The translations under genes were made by a program, and so were the position numbers. A stretch of 64,000 bases of DNA, from the NCBI RefSeq assembly GCF_023898315.1, contig NC_064615.1, forward strand, positions 7,698,501-7,762,500, given 5' to 3'. The notes below the pieces were generated by a model that saw nothing but the letters and a program-made list of their open reading frames with translations, had not been told where the DNA came from and ran no database searches. The stretch comes from Schistocerca nitens (lineage: Eukaryota; Arthropoda; Insecta; Orthoptera; Acrididae). Of this stretch, positions 11,195-22,442 are shown piece by piece (position 1 is the stretch's first letter; the number at the start of each line of letters is the position of its first letter).

Positions 11195-11830
11195 ATTGAC
11201 GGAAAAGAGACCAACACCATAAACGAATTAGCAGAATGAGAGGCGAATCAGTAGATGCGATGTACATGTACAGAGAAATAAATGATTACAGTTCAAGAAA
11301 AATCGGATGATTTATTCAAGACAAAGCGCTTCACAAGCTGAGCATGTGTATAAAGATTGATCCTCCTCTATCCCTCATCCAAACAGTTATTGGGCTTGTC
11401 ACTGATTGACGGAGTTGTTCCATATGCTGGTAAGGATATCGACCCAAATTCTGTGCAATTGGCGCGTTACATCAACGTATTCCAGAGATAGTTGGGACTG
11501 CCCTGTCCATAAAGATCCAAACCCACTCAGCTGGAGAGATCCGGCGACCCTGCTGGCCAAGGTAGGTTTTGACAAGAAATGAATCAAGAAGGAGAAACTC
11601 TCGCCGTGTGCGGGCGGGCATTATCTTGCCGAAATGTAAGCCCAGGCAGGCTCGCCATGATGAGCAACAAAACGGGGCGTCGTCGACGCATCGACGTGCT
11701 GTTTGCCTTTTTAAGGCTTCTTCGGATGACAAGCGGAGGGGTTCTGCTATGAAAATAAATACCACCGCACATCACATCATAACTCCCAGCTGATGTCCGT
11801 CCGCGGGCAACAGTCACGTATGGTATCCCG
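11195..11830 (-). pseudogene. Tc1-like element, decayed, left arm of inverted pair
   Basis: The minus strand carries a Tc1 transposase C-terminal half: CGGIYFHSRTPPLVI, then FRQDNARPHTARVS with the second catalytic Asp (about 11640-11600), then WIFMDRAVP. It is followed by a 3' untranslated part with CTTTGTCTTGAATAAATCAT and CTCTGTACATGTACA near 11330-11265. Frame breaks occur at about 11700 and 11590. A second copy of the same family starts at about 11835 on the opposite strand. Confidence 0.6.
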
Positions 11831-11834
11831 AATC

Positions 11835-12580
11835 CGTCCGTAGCGTCTCGAGACGCGTCTTCACTGGCCGTCAGGGCTCAGTTCGAAGCGGGACATCACT
11901 GAAGACAGTTCTACGCCAGGCAATGAGACTGCAGGCCGAAGACGTGTCGGGCGGCGCCCCGGACAGAGGTGGGGTACCAACCTGAGTGTCCCCCGCCATA
12001 CTGCCCGACATCCTGACGTTATGATCCGGGGTGCCATTTATTTTCATAGCAAGATGCCTTTGGTTGTCATCCGCGTCACCTTCACAGCGCAGCGGTACGC
12101 CCACGATATTCAACGTCCCGATTTGTTGCCTTTCATGGCAAGCCATCCTTGGCTTACATTTCAGGAAGGTAATGTCCGCCCTCACGCGGCATGAGTTCCT
12201 ACCGCTTGGCAAATCCTACCTTGGCCAGCAGAGTCGCCGGAACTCTCCAGAACTGAGAACGTTTAGAGCATTATGCGCAGGGCCCTCCGAACGGCTCGGG
12301 ATTTTGGCGATCTAAGGCGTCATTTGGACATAATTTGGCACGATGTACCTGAGCAGGACACCCGACAAGTCTGTTAATCAGTGCTAAGCTGAGTAACTGC
12401 TTTCATACGGGCCATATGTGGACGAACGCGTTATTCACTTGTTTAATTTGTCAAGCTCTTTGTCTTCAATAAGTTATCAAGTTTTTCTGAAACTGTACTA
12501 ACTGTTTGTCTGTACATGTACAGCACATCTGTCGCATTTGGATAATTCCTTCGTGGTGCGCCATCTTCATTTTTTTCCTT
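11835..12580 (+). pseudogene. Tc1-like element, decayed, right arm of inverted pair
   Basis: Plus-strand relative of the 11195-11830 piece. It reads HTARHPDVMIRGAIYFHSKM (about 11998-12056), then MASHPWLTFQEGNVRPHA, where the catalytic Asp box has become EGN. Both copies share the 3' untranslated bases CTTTGTCTTCAATAA and CTGTACATGTACA (12460-12525), so homology continues past the coding end. The two copies face away from each other, forming a roughly 1.4-kb imperfect palindrome. Confidence 0.6.
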
Positions 12581-12900
12581 ACAATATATTAAAAACCGAT
12601 ACGTCAGTTTTTGACGTTCAAGTGTTAATATTATAGTTAAACGTCTTCCATTTGCTTCATATACAGCCTTTTTATCACGATTTGCAACATTTGCCAATGT
12701 GCGACTTCCATTTGTTTTCGCTTTTGCTCTTTCAATTCCCGAACCTGCAATATGTCCAGTAGCACACAGTGCATCGTTTTTGAGTCGCTAATAATCTCTG
12801 CGTTGAGTGCCAGCAAGCTCTAGTTTCTGGTCCCATAACATCGTTACGTGTCACAATTGAAAGATGATCGTCACTGACTTAAAGAAATTGTACGATTGTT

Positions 12901-12920
12901 AGTAGTAGTAGTAGTAGTAG
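12901..12920. repeat. (AGT)n microsatellite / LINE tail
   Basis: About seven AGT trinucleotides. On the minus strand they form the CTA-repeat 3' tail of the Jockey-type LINE that extends to 14400. Confidence 0.8.
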
Positions 12921-13195
12921 CTTTATTCATCCGTGGATCTCGTTTGACAAGGATATAGGACATGTCAAAGTATTTACAAATTTAGATCAATTTAAAAAAA
13001 AACTAATTCGTATACACATATATTTACAGATTTCTAGTTAGAGACAATCATTAGATTTACTCCTGGTACACAATACGTTTTACAAATAACTTAATAAATA
13101 ATATAATGCCACTTTGTACACTCATATCTCACTATCACTCATTGCACACACTATACACACATCGTTTCATAACACTTCACTCACTACACACACAC

Positions 13196-13217
13196 TCACA
13201 CACACACACACACACAC
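13196..13217. repeat. (CA)n microsatellite
   Basis: Eleven CA units within the 3' untranslated region of the Jockey-type LINE. Confidence 0.9.
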
Positions 13218-14400
13218 TAGTGATCTCTGGGCCATTTTCTGTACCGCAACTTCCCATTTGCTATCCAAAAAACTGAGTCAGCATCCCTCCATAATGAGTG
13301 AGATGTTGAGCTCAGAAAGAGGAAAAGGTGTTAGTATTGTGCTATGCATAGCTTGGGGGTAAGTATTTCTAGAAAGGAAAAAAAGAAGGAAGAAAACGTA
13401 AAGTGAAGATGTTATGTGGAATGTTGGATATTTTAGAATCATATTATCATTATTTATTTTTATAACATTTTTTATCAGGCCCCTATTCTGTTTTAGCTAA
13501 GTAATCCTTCAATGTATAAAATGTATTGCATAACTGGTACTTTTTAGCTGCCCTTTTAAATAAGTATATTTTGGCAAATTCTTTACTCTCTTTTGGTAAT
13601 TTATTGTACACTTTTACTCCTTGGTAGAAAATGCTGTTTTGAGTTTTATGTTTATTTTTTCTTGGTAAATGTAAGTTGAGTCTATCTCTTGTTGCAAGGT
13701 CACGGACAGAGCTGTTTGTGCATTAATTACCAATGTTACGTATTTTTGATGTGTACAACTGACTGGTAAATGTATTCACATGGAGCAGTTAAAATCCCCA
13801 GTGTTCTGAACAGATCTTTGCAATGAGCTCGACTAGTATTTTTGGTTATTATTCTTATGGCTCTTTTCTGATGTTCGAAAATTGTGTTCAAATTTGGTGC
13901 ATCTGTTCCCCAAAAAAGAATTCCATAGCTAAGAATTGAGTGTACATATGAATAATATGCAACTAAAAGACACTACATGTTAGACACTGATGATAGCATT
14001 CTAAGGGCGTAATATGCTGATGACATTCTGTTTGCAATTACCTTTGTGTCTTCACACCACTTCAACTGAGAATCAATATTCATTCCTAGAAATTTTTCAT
14101 TTATTGCACAGTCTATGTAGGTGCCATTTACAGTTAATTTAACGTTGTCATTTCTCCACTTCAAACTGAAATTCATGGCATTTATTACTTACTGACCAAT
14201 CATAAACTTCATTGAGAGTTTCATTTGCTTTCTCGGCAAGGAGTTCTCTTGTTTTCTCAGTGACTTTAATATTGCTGTCATCAGCGAAGAGGATTTTTTC
14301 ACCATGAGTAACACTACTGGGAAAGTTATTGATGTATATCAGGAACAATATTGGTCCTAATAGTGTTTGTTGACTGTTACAATTCCCTTACACACCTCAG

Positions 14401-15760
14401 CTATATACGGTACTTGCCGAAGAATTTAGGGAAACATCTAAATTTCGTTGATTCAACATAAGTAGCTAAAGTAACTGCTTTTCCGTCTATGCTAGCTGGA
14501 TGATCTTAAATACACGAGTTAAACGTTCATTCTTTTGGAGATTTAATGTTTTCCAGTCTGTAAATAGCGCTGTATAGCCCTTGTTTTCTTACCACAAAGA
14601 TTCCTTTCTGTAGAACTCTTGGTTCAACGGCTATGAAATTTTTACTGCTTTTAATTACAGCATAGGAATCATAACCACAGTTCTACAATCTGGAAAAAAT
14701 TCATATTTATTTGGTCATCTCCCAAACAAACTTTATTTTATCAATAAATTCGGTGGCAAAATTGGTCAATATATATCGCAGAAACTCCGGATTTGCAACA
14801 CTTAGACCTATTCTGACAGCGGATCCATCACAAACAAGACACAGAGAAAAGAATTAAGCAGTATTTAGTTGTCGGAATAAATTAAGACAGTCGGTAGTTA
14901 CCGCAGAAATAAACTGACCAGTTTTGCCACAGAATTTATCGGAGAAGAAAAGGAAGTTTGTGAGGCGATCAAACGAATATAATTTTCTTCCCACGTTGCA
15001 TTATTATTTTTATGACCTCTATAATGTAATAAAACGGCAGTAAAAATTTCATACGTGTTGGACTAGATACTTTAAAAGTAAGAAAACGCTTTAATCAAAA
15101 ATCAGGGATTTTATAACCCTATTTACGAAACAGAAAACATTAAATCTCCAAACGTATTAGAGATAGTGTGTCGAAATTTTATATGAAAATCCATAATTCA
15201 AATTTGTAATAACGTCATGTAAAACGATGACTGAAATGCTGTCGCTTTAGATACACACGCGGATTCAAGGGAATCCCTGTATTTCTTGTAAGCACTGTGC
15301 AAATATCTGTATTGGAATGAGCTAACTTATGTGTGAAGACAATGATTCTGTCAGGTAATTTGATGAAAATGTCACAACATCCATGCCTTTAGAACACAGT
15401 TAACACATTTATCTCGCGTTAAGCTCCATCATACTCAAAAGTGCGAGAAAATAAATTAAGTACAATGCAAAAACTTTGTCACACACAGCACAACTCGATA
15501 CACATCCTACTAACTCATTTCCTAATTGTGGTAGACAAAAACACTCTACGTAGCTGGCGGCATAACTACACCGTGGTCATCCACCAGCAAGATTTCGCAA
15601 AACGGAGAACTTTTGTGTTCCTACGTTGTTGTCTATGAAGCATTAAGGTATTAGTTGACAACAGGATAGATTACTATATTTATGATGTAGAACGTTGTAT
15701 AATGTATTGGTACAACGGAAATCTGGGCAAAGCTCAAAACGGTGGATCATACAGAAAAAT
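14401..15760. other. No recognised gene
   Basis: AT-rich sequence with no long frame and no repeat I can identify. Confidence 0.45.
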
Positions 15761-15984
15761 ATATCGCAACAATCAGCGACCAGTTCCATATAAGAAATTT
15801 AATTTCTTTTCCGGTTTGTCGGTCACTATGAAACATATGACCATGGCATTTTGTTGCATGTATCTTGTATGTACTCTCTAATAATCAGATAGGTATAACG
15901 TTCTGAAGAAGGGATTAAGAGCCCGAAACCGGTAAAGAAATTAAATGTCTTTTATACAACTGGTAGCTGATTGTATCGATGTAT
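15761..15984. repeat. Inverted repeat (hairpin-like element)
   Basis: The left arm (15761-15823) is the imperfect reverse complement of the right arm (15921-15984). Both contain AAACCGG.AAAGAAATTAAA and AACTGGT.GCTGATTGT when read toward the right. The loop is about 100 bp. The GAAGAAGGGATTAAGAGCCC preceding the right arm resembles conserved 3' ends of some retroelements, but I cannot assign it. Confidence 0.6.
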
Positions 15985-17879
15985 ACAACAACAGTTGCTG
16001 AGGGTGAGTGAAATACTAAATGCAGAGAAATTTTAGTTTAACATGAAGGTGAATTTGGTTGTAAGTTCTCTAGTGCGTCGTCAGAAAGAAACATGAAATC
16101 GCTTGCAGCCAGCATCACAGAAAACCAAAGCAAGGACGAAAGAAACCCGAACATCTCGGAAACAAGTCCAACTGCGCTACCTAACTCGTTCGCGAGAGAA
16201 GAATGCCTTCAAAACATTCCACATGACTGCGAAGATTGTGCTCTGTATGGGACAGGCTCCTCAAACTACGTATAACGTAAGTGAAAGCCTGCGCCCGAAA
16301 TTCATGTTAGTCCCATTCGCAAGTTTGACACGAGACACAGTAAAAAAAGTTAATGCTTTCAGCTTCATGAAAGAGCTAAATAATTTTTAGATATCGTCAA
16401 ACAGGAAGATTTAGATGACATGAGAAATGAAGAAAATTAAAGCCTAAGAAGGAAAGGAAATACGTTTTAGAAAGAATGTCTTACACAGAAATAAGAAATT
16501 AGCGGATTAAAATATAATTAGCACACCTGGAACACGGATTAAGATATAATTAGCACACCTGGAACAATCATTGGAAGATATTCAACACAGGCTGAATGAA
16601 CATCGCTAGAGTATATAACACACAGTTTCCTTGCACCAATGTGAGGAAAACTGAACTGTTATAAAGAGAGAATACTTTAAGACCCATATTACCATCTTTA
16701 CGTTACAAAACACTTAAAAGCTTTGGCATTAAGTTCTTTTCGTAGAACCATACAGTAAAACTTCTTTGTGTTCCATTCCCAGACAATCCATAGGAAGAGT
16801 GGAGAGCAACATTCCATTGTTCGACCAGTTATTAGCTTCATTTTATTTCTGCAAGCGATACGCAGACCGCTGGACAATAACCCTAGATTGCGGCTTCAGA
16901 CCGGTTCCTGGAAACTTCTAATGCGACAGACGCTCTCCCTGGCCGTCTAGTTAGGGCTTTGTTGTATCCACGTTCCACTGTCCAGTGTGCCTAGCCTATG
17001 AGCACGACTGCACCCCACGTGCCTACGCACCGGTCGAATTGGTTTAGCAGCTGAAGGAATAGACTTGCATCCGGAAGGGGTGGGGTTAAGTTCCTCATTC
17101 AGCCATTCATCATCATGATATTTTATCATTTATAATGAGTTCGACAACTGGCCATCTTCTAAAGGACACCTGATTGACTGATATAATGTTCCTCAGTGTT
17201 GTCAGTACAAATCCTAAGCCCACTTCTTTTTGGCTTACGCAAATATTCTGACATGGGATGCATATGTGTTTTGTAAGCAGCTTCCTTTGTAGTGTTAGTT
17301 TCTCCTTATGACTTACACGCGCAACATCGATGTAATGCATGGTTTCAATCTACCTGAGAGCCTTTTGAAGATGGACAGCCCTCGAAACGCCTCAGGACAT
17401 TAATATAATTGTGGTCGAGACAAAAACTTAACTGAATTATGTAACTACAGTCACTGCAACTCGTTTTGCGTTAATGCATATTTCCAGGAAAATGACCATT
17501 AACACGACGCAGACCAACCCCATCAAGTACCGATAAAAATCGAGCACATGGCAAGAGTGTCCCTAACAACCTATTAAAACTAGCACTGTGAAAGAAATCA
17601 TCTGAAGAATAATTATGTGGTGGCAACATGGACACAATATCGTTCCCACAGCATTACGGAATGCTGCAAAACTATTCACTGTTTATCACATTGATGGGAC
17701 TTTAATGAGTAAGCACACTTAGCAACATTACAGGCAGCCACTACGTACAGTATGTTCATCTGTGAGATGAAAATAATAGATGTCTCGTACGGTAAAAGAC
17801 CCCTACCTCCCAGTGATAGTCACAAACCGATGATAGAAAATGTATCGGTCGACGACAGAAAAGAGATCAAACGAACACC
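15985..17879. other. No recognised gene; one short tandem duplication
   Basis: Frames at 16093-16390 (plus) and 17113-17340 (minus) have no known domain. A perfect-unit 32-bp tandem duplication with one mismatch lies at 16503-16534 and 16535-16566 (CGGATTAARATATAATTAGC start). Confidence 0.45.
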
Positions 17880-18200
17880 GTCCGAACAGCCCTTGTAGGC
17901 CCAACAGCACGGACCGTCTGCTGTGTCGTCCTCGGCCGTGAAGCAACGCCGGATGCGGACATGCATGTGGTCAGCACACCGCTCTCCGGGCCGATGTCAG
18001 TTTTCGTGACCCGTGCCGCTACTTCTCAGTCGAGTAGCTCCTCATTTGGCCACAAAAGGGCTGAGTGCACCCCGCTTGCCAACAGCGCCAAGCAGACCCG
18101 GACGATGGCCTATCCAAATGTTAGCCATTCCCGGCACCGCTTAACTTCTGTGAACTGACGTGAACCGGTGTTACAATTGCGGCAAGGCCGTTGGCAGAAG
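17880..18200 (-). mobile_element. SINE with 5S-rRNA-like head
   Basis: Read on the minus strand, bases 18196-18100 align by eye with metazoan 5S rRNA: GCCAACGGCC at the start, ACACCGGTTCACGTCAGTTC, AGAAGTTAAGCGGTGCCGGG, and CATTTGGATAGG toward the end. That covers the 5' end through the internal promoter region, about 97 nt. A non-5S body follows to about 17880. A 5S-derived promoter head joined to an unrelated body is the layout of SINE3-type elements. No target duplications were resolved. The outer boundary at 17880 is approximate. Confidence 0.6.
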
Positions 18201-18402
18201 GAACGGTCAACATCGATCATAATATCATTTGCCTTTTTTACTGCAGATCTAGATTTCACTTAACAGTCCACCTAGTATTATTGAGCTATAGGTAGCCATG
18301 TAGTGTCAACGTAATTATAACAACACGTATTCCAATACAGCCTAGGCAGCTACAAGTTTAAGTCCGTTAATGAGTTGGACTGCCCTTTGTACATGCCTAC
18401 GT
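18201..18402. other. No recognised gene
   Basis: Short AT-rich spacer between the 5S-like SINE and the Tc1 element. Nothing identified. Confidence 0.4.
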
Positions 18403-18542
18403 TACACTACTGGCCATTAAAATTGCTACACCAAGAAGACATGCAGATGATAAACGGGTATTCATTGGACAAATGTATTATACTAGAACTGACATCGGAT
18501 TACATTTTCACGCAATTTGGGTGCATAGATCCTGATAAATCA

Positions 18543-19411
18543 CTACCCAGAACAACAACCTCTGGCCGTAATAACGGCCTTGATACGCCTGGGCATTGAG
18601 TCAAACAGAGCTTGGATGGCGTGTACAGGTACAGCTGCCCATGCAGCTTCAACACGATACCACACTTCATCAAGAGTAGTGACTATCGTATTGTGACGAG
18701 CCAGTTGCTCGGCCACCATTGACCAGACGTTTTCATTTGGTGAGACATTTGGAGAATGTGCTGCCCAGGGCAGCAGTCGAACATTTTCTATATCCAGAAA
18801 GGCCAGTACAGGACCTGCAACATGCGGTCGTGCATTATCCTGGTGAAATGTAGGGTTTCGCAGGGATCGAATGAAGGGTAGAGCCACGGGTCGTAACACA
18901 ACTGAAATGTAACGTCCACTGTTCAAACTACTGTCAATGCGAACAAGAGGTGACCGAGACGTGTAAACAATTGCAGCCCATACCATCACACCGGGTGATA
19001 CGCCAGTATGGCGATGACGAATACACGCTCCAATGTGCGTTCACCGCAATGTCGCCAAACAGGGATGCGACCATCATGATGCTGTAAACAGAACCTGGAT
19101 TCATCCCAAAAAATTACCTTTGGCCATTCGTGCACCCAGGTTCGTCGTTGAGTACATCATCGCTGGCGCTCCTGTCTGTGATGCAGCGTCGAGGGTAACC
19201 GCAGCTATGGTCTCCGAGCTGACAGTCCATACTGCTGCATACGCCGTCGAACTGTTGGTGCAGATGGTTGTTGTCTTGCAAACGTCACCATCTGTTGACT
19301 CAGGGATCGAGACGTGGCTGCACGATCCGTTACAGCCATGCGAATAAGATGCCTGTCATCTCGACTGCTAGTGATACGATGGTACGCATTTCTCCTCCTT
19401 ACACGAGGCAC
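18543..19411 (-). pseudogene. Tc1 transposase (CACTACTGG family), broken
   Basis: A DD34E-type Tc1 transposase. Starting from GTG (ATG in the sister copy) it reads PRVRRRNAYH, then jumps in frame to ITSSRDDRH. About 68 codons covering most of the DNA-binding helix-turn-helix, present in the 62784 copy, are gone. The catalytic region has FWDESRF (first Asp, about 19100), HQDNARPH (second Asp, about 18830) and SPNVSPNENVW (third acidic residue Glu, with D-to-N just before). A one-base deletion near 19035 shifts the frame before MVWAAI. It ends MPRRIKAVITARG. It is inactive for at least two reasons. Confidence 0.8.
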
Positions 19412-19616
19412 CACAACAACGTTTCACCAGGAAACGCCGGTCAACTGTTGTTCGTCAATGAGAACTCGGTTGGAAGTTTTCCTCATGTCAGCACGTTGTA
19501 GGTGTCGCCACCGGCGCCAACCTTGTGTGAATGCTCTGAAAAGCTAATCATTTCCATATCACAGCATCTTCTTCCTGTTGGTTAAATTTCGTGTTTGTAG
19601 CACGTCATCTTCATGG

Positions 19617-19824
19617 TTCAAATGGCTCTGAGCACTATGGGACTCAACTGCTGTGGTCATAAGTCCCCTAGAACTTAGAACTACTTAAACCTAACTAACC
19701 TAAGGACAGCACACAACACCCAGCCATCACGAGGCAGAGAAAATCTCTGACCCCGCCGGGAATCGAACCCGGGAACCCGGGCGTGGGAAGCGAGAACGCT
19801 ACCGCACGACCACGAGATGCGGGC
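19617..19824 (-). mobile_element. tRNA-derived SINE inside Tc1
   Basis: A complete minus-strand SINE of 208 bp flanked by a perfect 14-bp duplication CGTCATCTTCATGG (19603-19616 and 19825-19838). On its own strand it starts GCCCGCATCTCGTGGTCGTG, with A-box-like TCGTGCGGTAGCG and B-box GGTTCGATTCC. The tail reads CAGAGCCATTTGAA. It is almost identical to the SINE at 46484-46694, a different head subfamily from 6375-6570. Confidence 0.9.
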
Positions 19825-19866
19825 CGTCATCTTCATGGTGTAGCAATTTTTATGGCCAGTAGTGTA

Positions 19867-20483
19867 TAGTGAATATGTGCCGTTATAATTACTTTAAGTC
19901 TGCACAACTATCTATAACGCACCGATGATAGCTGCATTGTCAGCTGAAATCTAGATCTGCAATAAGAAACACAGATGATATTATGACCGATGCGTAGCGT
20001 CTTCCTGCCCGTGGGGCACAATCACTCCCATAGAATCGAACATGATGAAATACATCAGTGACATAACAGTCTGCATTATTAATAATTAAATGTGGATATT
20101 AAGTAATGAACAGTAAAGTTACTTCTTTTATGAATGCTGTTAAGTCCGATCTCCTTCAGTCCATTAGAATAACTTAATGGAGAATTAACACGTACGCGAA
20201 TTACTCGATAGTACAAGTCATTCGGAAAAGAGAAAACCGTGTACGCCTAGGGAGTCGCCGAAATAACAAACTAATGTGAACTCTGTGAAACTGAAGATTA
20301 TCTGTAGTAGAAGGCCCGCGTAACTGAGAAATAAACTCAGAGGAGGTCAAGATTGGTTCTTGTGAAACAGCTTGCTCCATTTTCAAGGTGAGTTTCTGAC
20401 AATATATTTTTGATACAAATCCATTAAATGCTCCATTGTACTTACGAACAAGTGGATAAGTCAAGGAAAGGACGCATTACACT
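19867..20483. other. No recognised gene
   Basis: A minus-strand frame of 87 codons (20201-20464) has no recognisable domain. Nothing else was identified. Confidence 0.4.
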
Positions 20484-20820
20484 ACATTTTAGGGTTTCGT
20501 ACCTCAGTTGATAAAAACGGATCGCTTTACTGTTCGTCTGTCCGTCTGTCCAACTTTTAAGACACCTTTATCACTGAAACGGATGGAGGAATCAGGTTGA
20601 AATTTATGTCAAGTACTAAGGTTTACGCTCCCTTGGCCGTGTAAATCATTTAAGGTTCTAAGTTAAGGCAATAAAAAGAGACTGCCGTCTTTGAAGAGCT
20701 CTTTTTCTAAGAAACGGGTAGAGCTACTAAGTTGAAATTTATGTCAAGTACTAAGGTTTACGCTCCCTTGGTCGTGTACAAAATTTAAGATTCTAAGTCG
20801 ATGCAGTCAAAAGATGCGGC
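20484..20820. repeat. Dispersed repeat with 135-bp tandem duplication
   Basis: Begins AGGGTTTCGTACCTCAGTTG and contains two units of about 135 bp (20577-20711 and 20712-20820). Both include AAGTTGAAATTTATGTCAAG and ACTAAGGTTTACGCTCCCTTGG. I recognise the general layout as a dispersed arthropod repeat but cannot name it. It has no coding frame. Confidence 0.6.
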
Positions 20821-21442
20821 CATACATGATACATATTTTCATACTCGCAAACTCAAAACCTTTAGATGAGTTGTCTGTATACATGTCGTTCAGCTGCTCT
20901 GGCGATAAAGCACGTGCCTGGAAATGGAGAGGTCGTGGAAGCGAATCTTGGTCGGACCACACATTTTTCAGTCTTGGTTATAAACTAGCCACCACCTCTC
21001 AACAACATGAGTACTCACCATATACGACACTTTGTTCGGATTACTTTCCCTGGCTGGATAACTGGTTTAGGTTAGCGACACGCAAGTTGCTGGAGTGACG
21101 TCCAGCCGAAAGATTTGCGCCAGCTGATTGAGCCACAATGAAGTATCATTATTATCTGTATACGTCAATACGTTCGTTCGGAACCCTCTCAGTGAGGGTC
21201 CCTCTGGCAATTATTTTTTACTTTGTTATCATCAGATTCAGAAAAAGAAAAAAAATCAAGATTTACTAGTACCGGAAGTACATATACCGCCCCGAAATCG
21301 TCCTAACAAGTTGGGATGAAAATTATCAAGGCTGAACTTTATATACTAAGATCTACTTAGAATCAACACTCTCGAATCTTCTGAAAGAAACACCATAGCT
21401 TGGAATTCCCCATTTGCGTGGCCATATTGTCCACAGTTGCTT
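20821..21442. other. No recognised gene
   Basis: A plus frame of 94 codons at 20814-21098 has no known domain. Nothing else stands out. Confidence 0.4.
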
Positions 21443-21965
21443 TATACTTCCTGACGGTATTTTCGTTCTGTCGTTGCAACTAAAAGAAAGTCCGTGTTTT
21501 TTTTTCACTAGATGCGTTTCGCTTTATTGAGTTCCAGTATCATCAGTGGTCTGTATTTAAACATATTTACAATATGATTTGTTTTTGAGCTCGAAAAACC
21601 GTTCATTAACAATATGTTGGTTTTTACTTACGGTGATTCCGTTTAGTTTCTCGCCTACACCGGGAAATGCCGTCTGCTAATACATCTTTCTGCACAGGAA
21701 CTAAAAATTAGACTACACCAGAGATGTACTACCACACGGCTATTTCCCGATGTAGGCGAGAAAACAAGCGAAAATCACCGTAAGTAAAAACCAATAAATG
21801 GTTAACGAACTGTTTTTCGATCTTAGACACAAATTCAAACTGTAAATATCTTTAATTACAGAGCACTGATGATGCTTCACCTCAATAAAGCGAAACGTGT
21901 CTCTTGCGAAAAACACGAATTTTCTTGTAGTTGCAACGACAGAACGAAAATATCCTCAGGAAAAG
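21443..21965. repeat. Large imperfect inverted repeat
   Basis: The left arm (about 21450-21685) and right arm (about 21725-21960) are reverse complements: GTTGCAACGACAGAACGAAA, CAATAAAGCGAAACG and CTCGCCTACA..GGGAAAT occur in both, in opposite senses. The loop is about 40 bp. Arms are roughly 240 bp and visibly diverged. It could be a foldback element or two opposed copies of a retroelement 3' end. It has no coding capacity. Confidence 0.75.
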
Positions 21966-22199
21966 CATGACTTTAGTTGGGTACTTTAAAAATGTTTGCA
22001 TTTTTGAGTGTAGCTAATCGAACTTGAAGGTCAATAAGCTCCTCAGAAGAGTTATCCATCATCTGCATATCAGCAAACTGTTAGAAAAGTGCACATCTTA
22101 AAATAAAATCAGATGCTAGATAATAATCAGTATCGTATTGCTCGACCCTATGATGGGTTCCTTCTTGGCCTGCTGTTCCCAAGTTTGTCGAGCGTTGCT

Positions 22200-22406
22200 G
22201 CCGCGCGGGATTAGCCGAACAGTCTGAGGCGCTGCAGTCATGGACTGTGCGGCTGGTCCCGGCGGAGATTCAAGTCCTCCCTCGGGGCATGGGTGTGTGT
22301 GTTTGTCCTTAGGATAATTTAGGTTAAGTAGTGTGTAAGCTTAGGGAATGATGACCTTAGCAGTTAAGTCCCATAAGATTTCACACACATTTGAATATTT
22401 TTGAGA
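22200..22406 (+). mobile_element. tRNA-derived SINE, diverged
   Basis: Starts GCCGCGCGGGATTAGCCGAAC and carries a B-box variant GATTCAAGTCC, then the body TTAGGTTAAGTAGTGTGTAA and the tail CACATTTGAA. A 7-bp CGTTGCT flanks it (22193-22199 and 22407-22413), extending to an imperfect GAG(A)CGTTGCT. It belongs to the same body subfamily as 60757-60942. Confidence 0.75.
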
Positions 22407-22438
22407 CGTTGCTCTCCAGCCTGCTAACCTGAGGACTT

Positions 22439-22442
<4 letters not shown>

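Larger units (their letters stand above)
12901..14400 (-). mobile_element. Jockey-type LINE 3' part
   Basis: The minus strand encodes the end of a non-LTR reverse transcriptase. LLGPILFLIYIN is at about 14365-14330, the catalytic LFADDSNIKV at about 14295, YDWSVSNK at about 14200, and MNFSLKW..LGMNIDSQLKW at 14170-14050. The C-terminal QKRAIRIITKNTSRAHC and LFRTLGILTAP follow at about 13890-13780, with a further stretch rich in Lys and Tyr to about 13480. Stops and shifts separate these blocks. The 3' untranslated part holds a CA repeat (13196-13217) and ends in a CTA-repeat tail. The 5' half is missing. Confidence 0.7.
18405..19864 (-). mobile_element. Tc1-like element, complete ends, carrying a SINE
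   Basis: Both terminal inverted repeats are present: CACTACTGGCCATTAAAATT at 18405-18424 continuing to 18433, and its complement at 19836-19864 with one extra mismatch. TA target duplications flank it (18403-18404 and 19865-19866). The transposase runs on the minus strand. A tRNA-derived SINE (19617-19824) sits in its 5' untranslated end. Without the SINE and its duplicated target the element is about 1.24 kb. The same family recurs at 62784-64000. Confidence 0.9.

Noticed and set aside
12443..12697. 84-codon minus-strand frame
   Set aside because: It overlaps the 3' untranslated part of the decayed Tc1 copy that ends near 12580 and has no known domain.
15441..15638. 65-codon plus frame
   Set aside because: No domain, AT-rich, no supporting context.
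16093..16390. Overlapping plus frames as a small gene
   Set aside because: Two overlapping frames of 60 and 95 codons with no recognisable domain; overlap of this kind is expected by chance.
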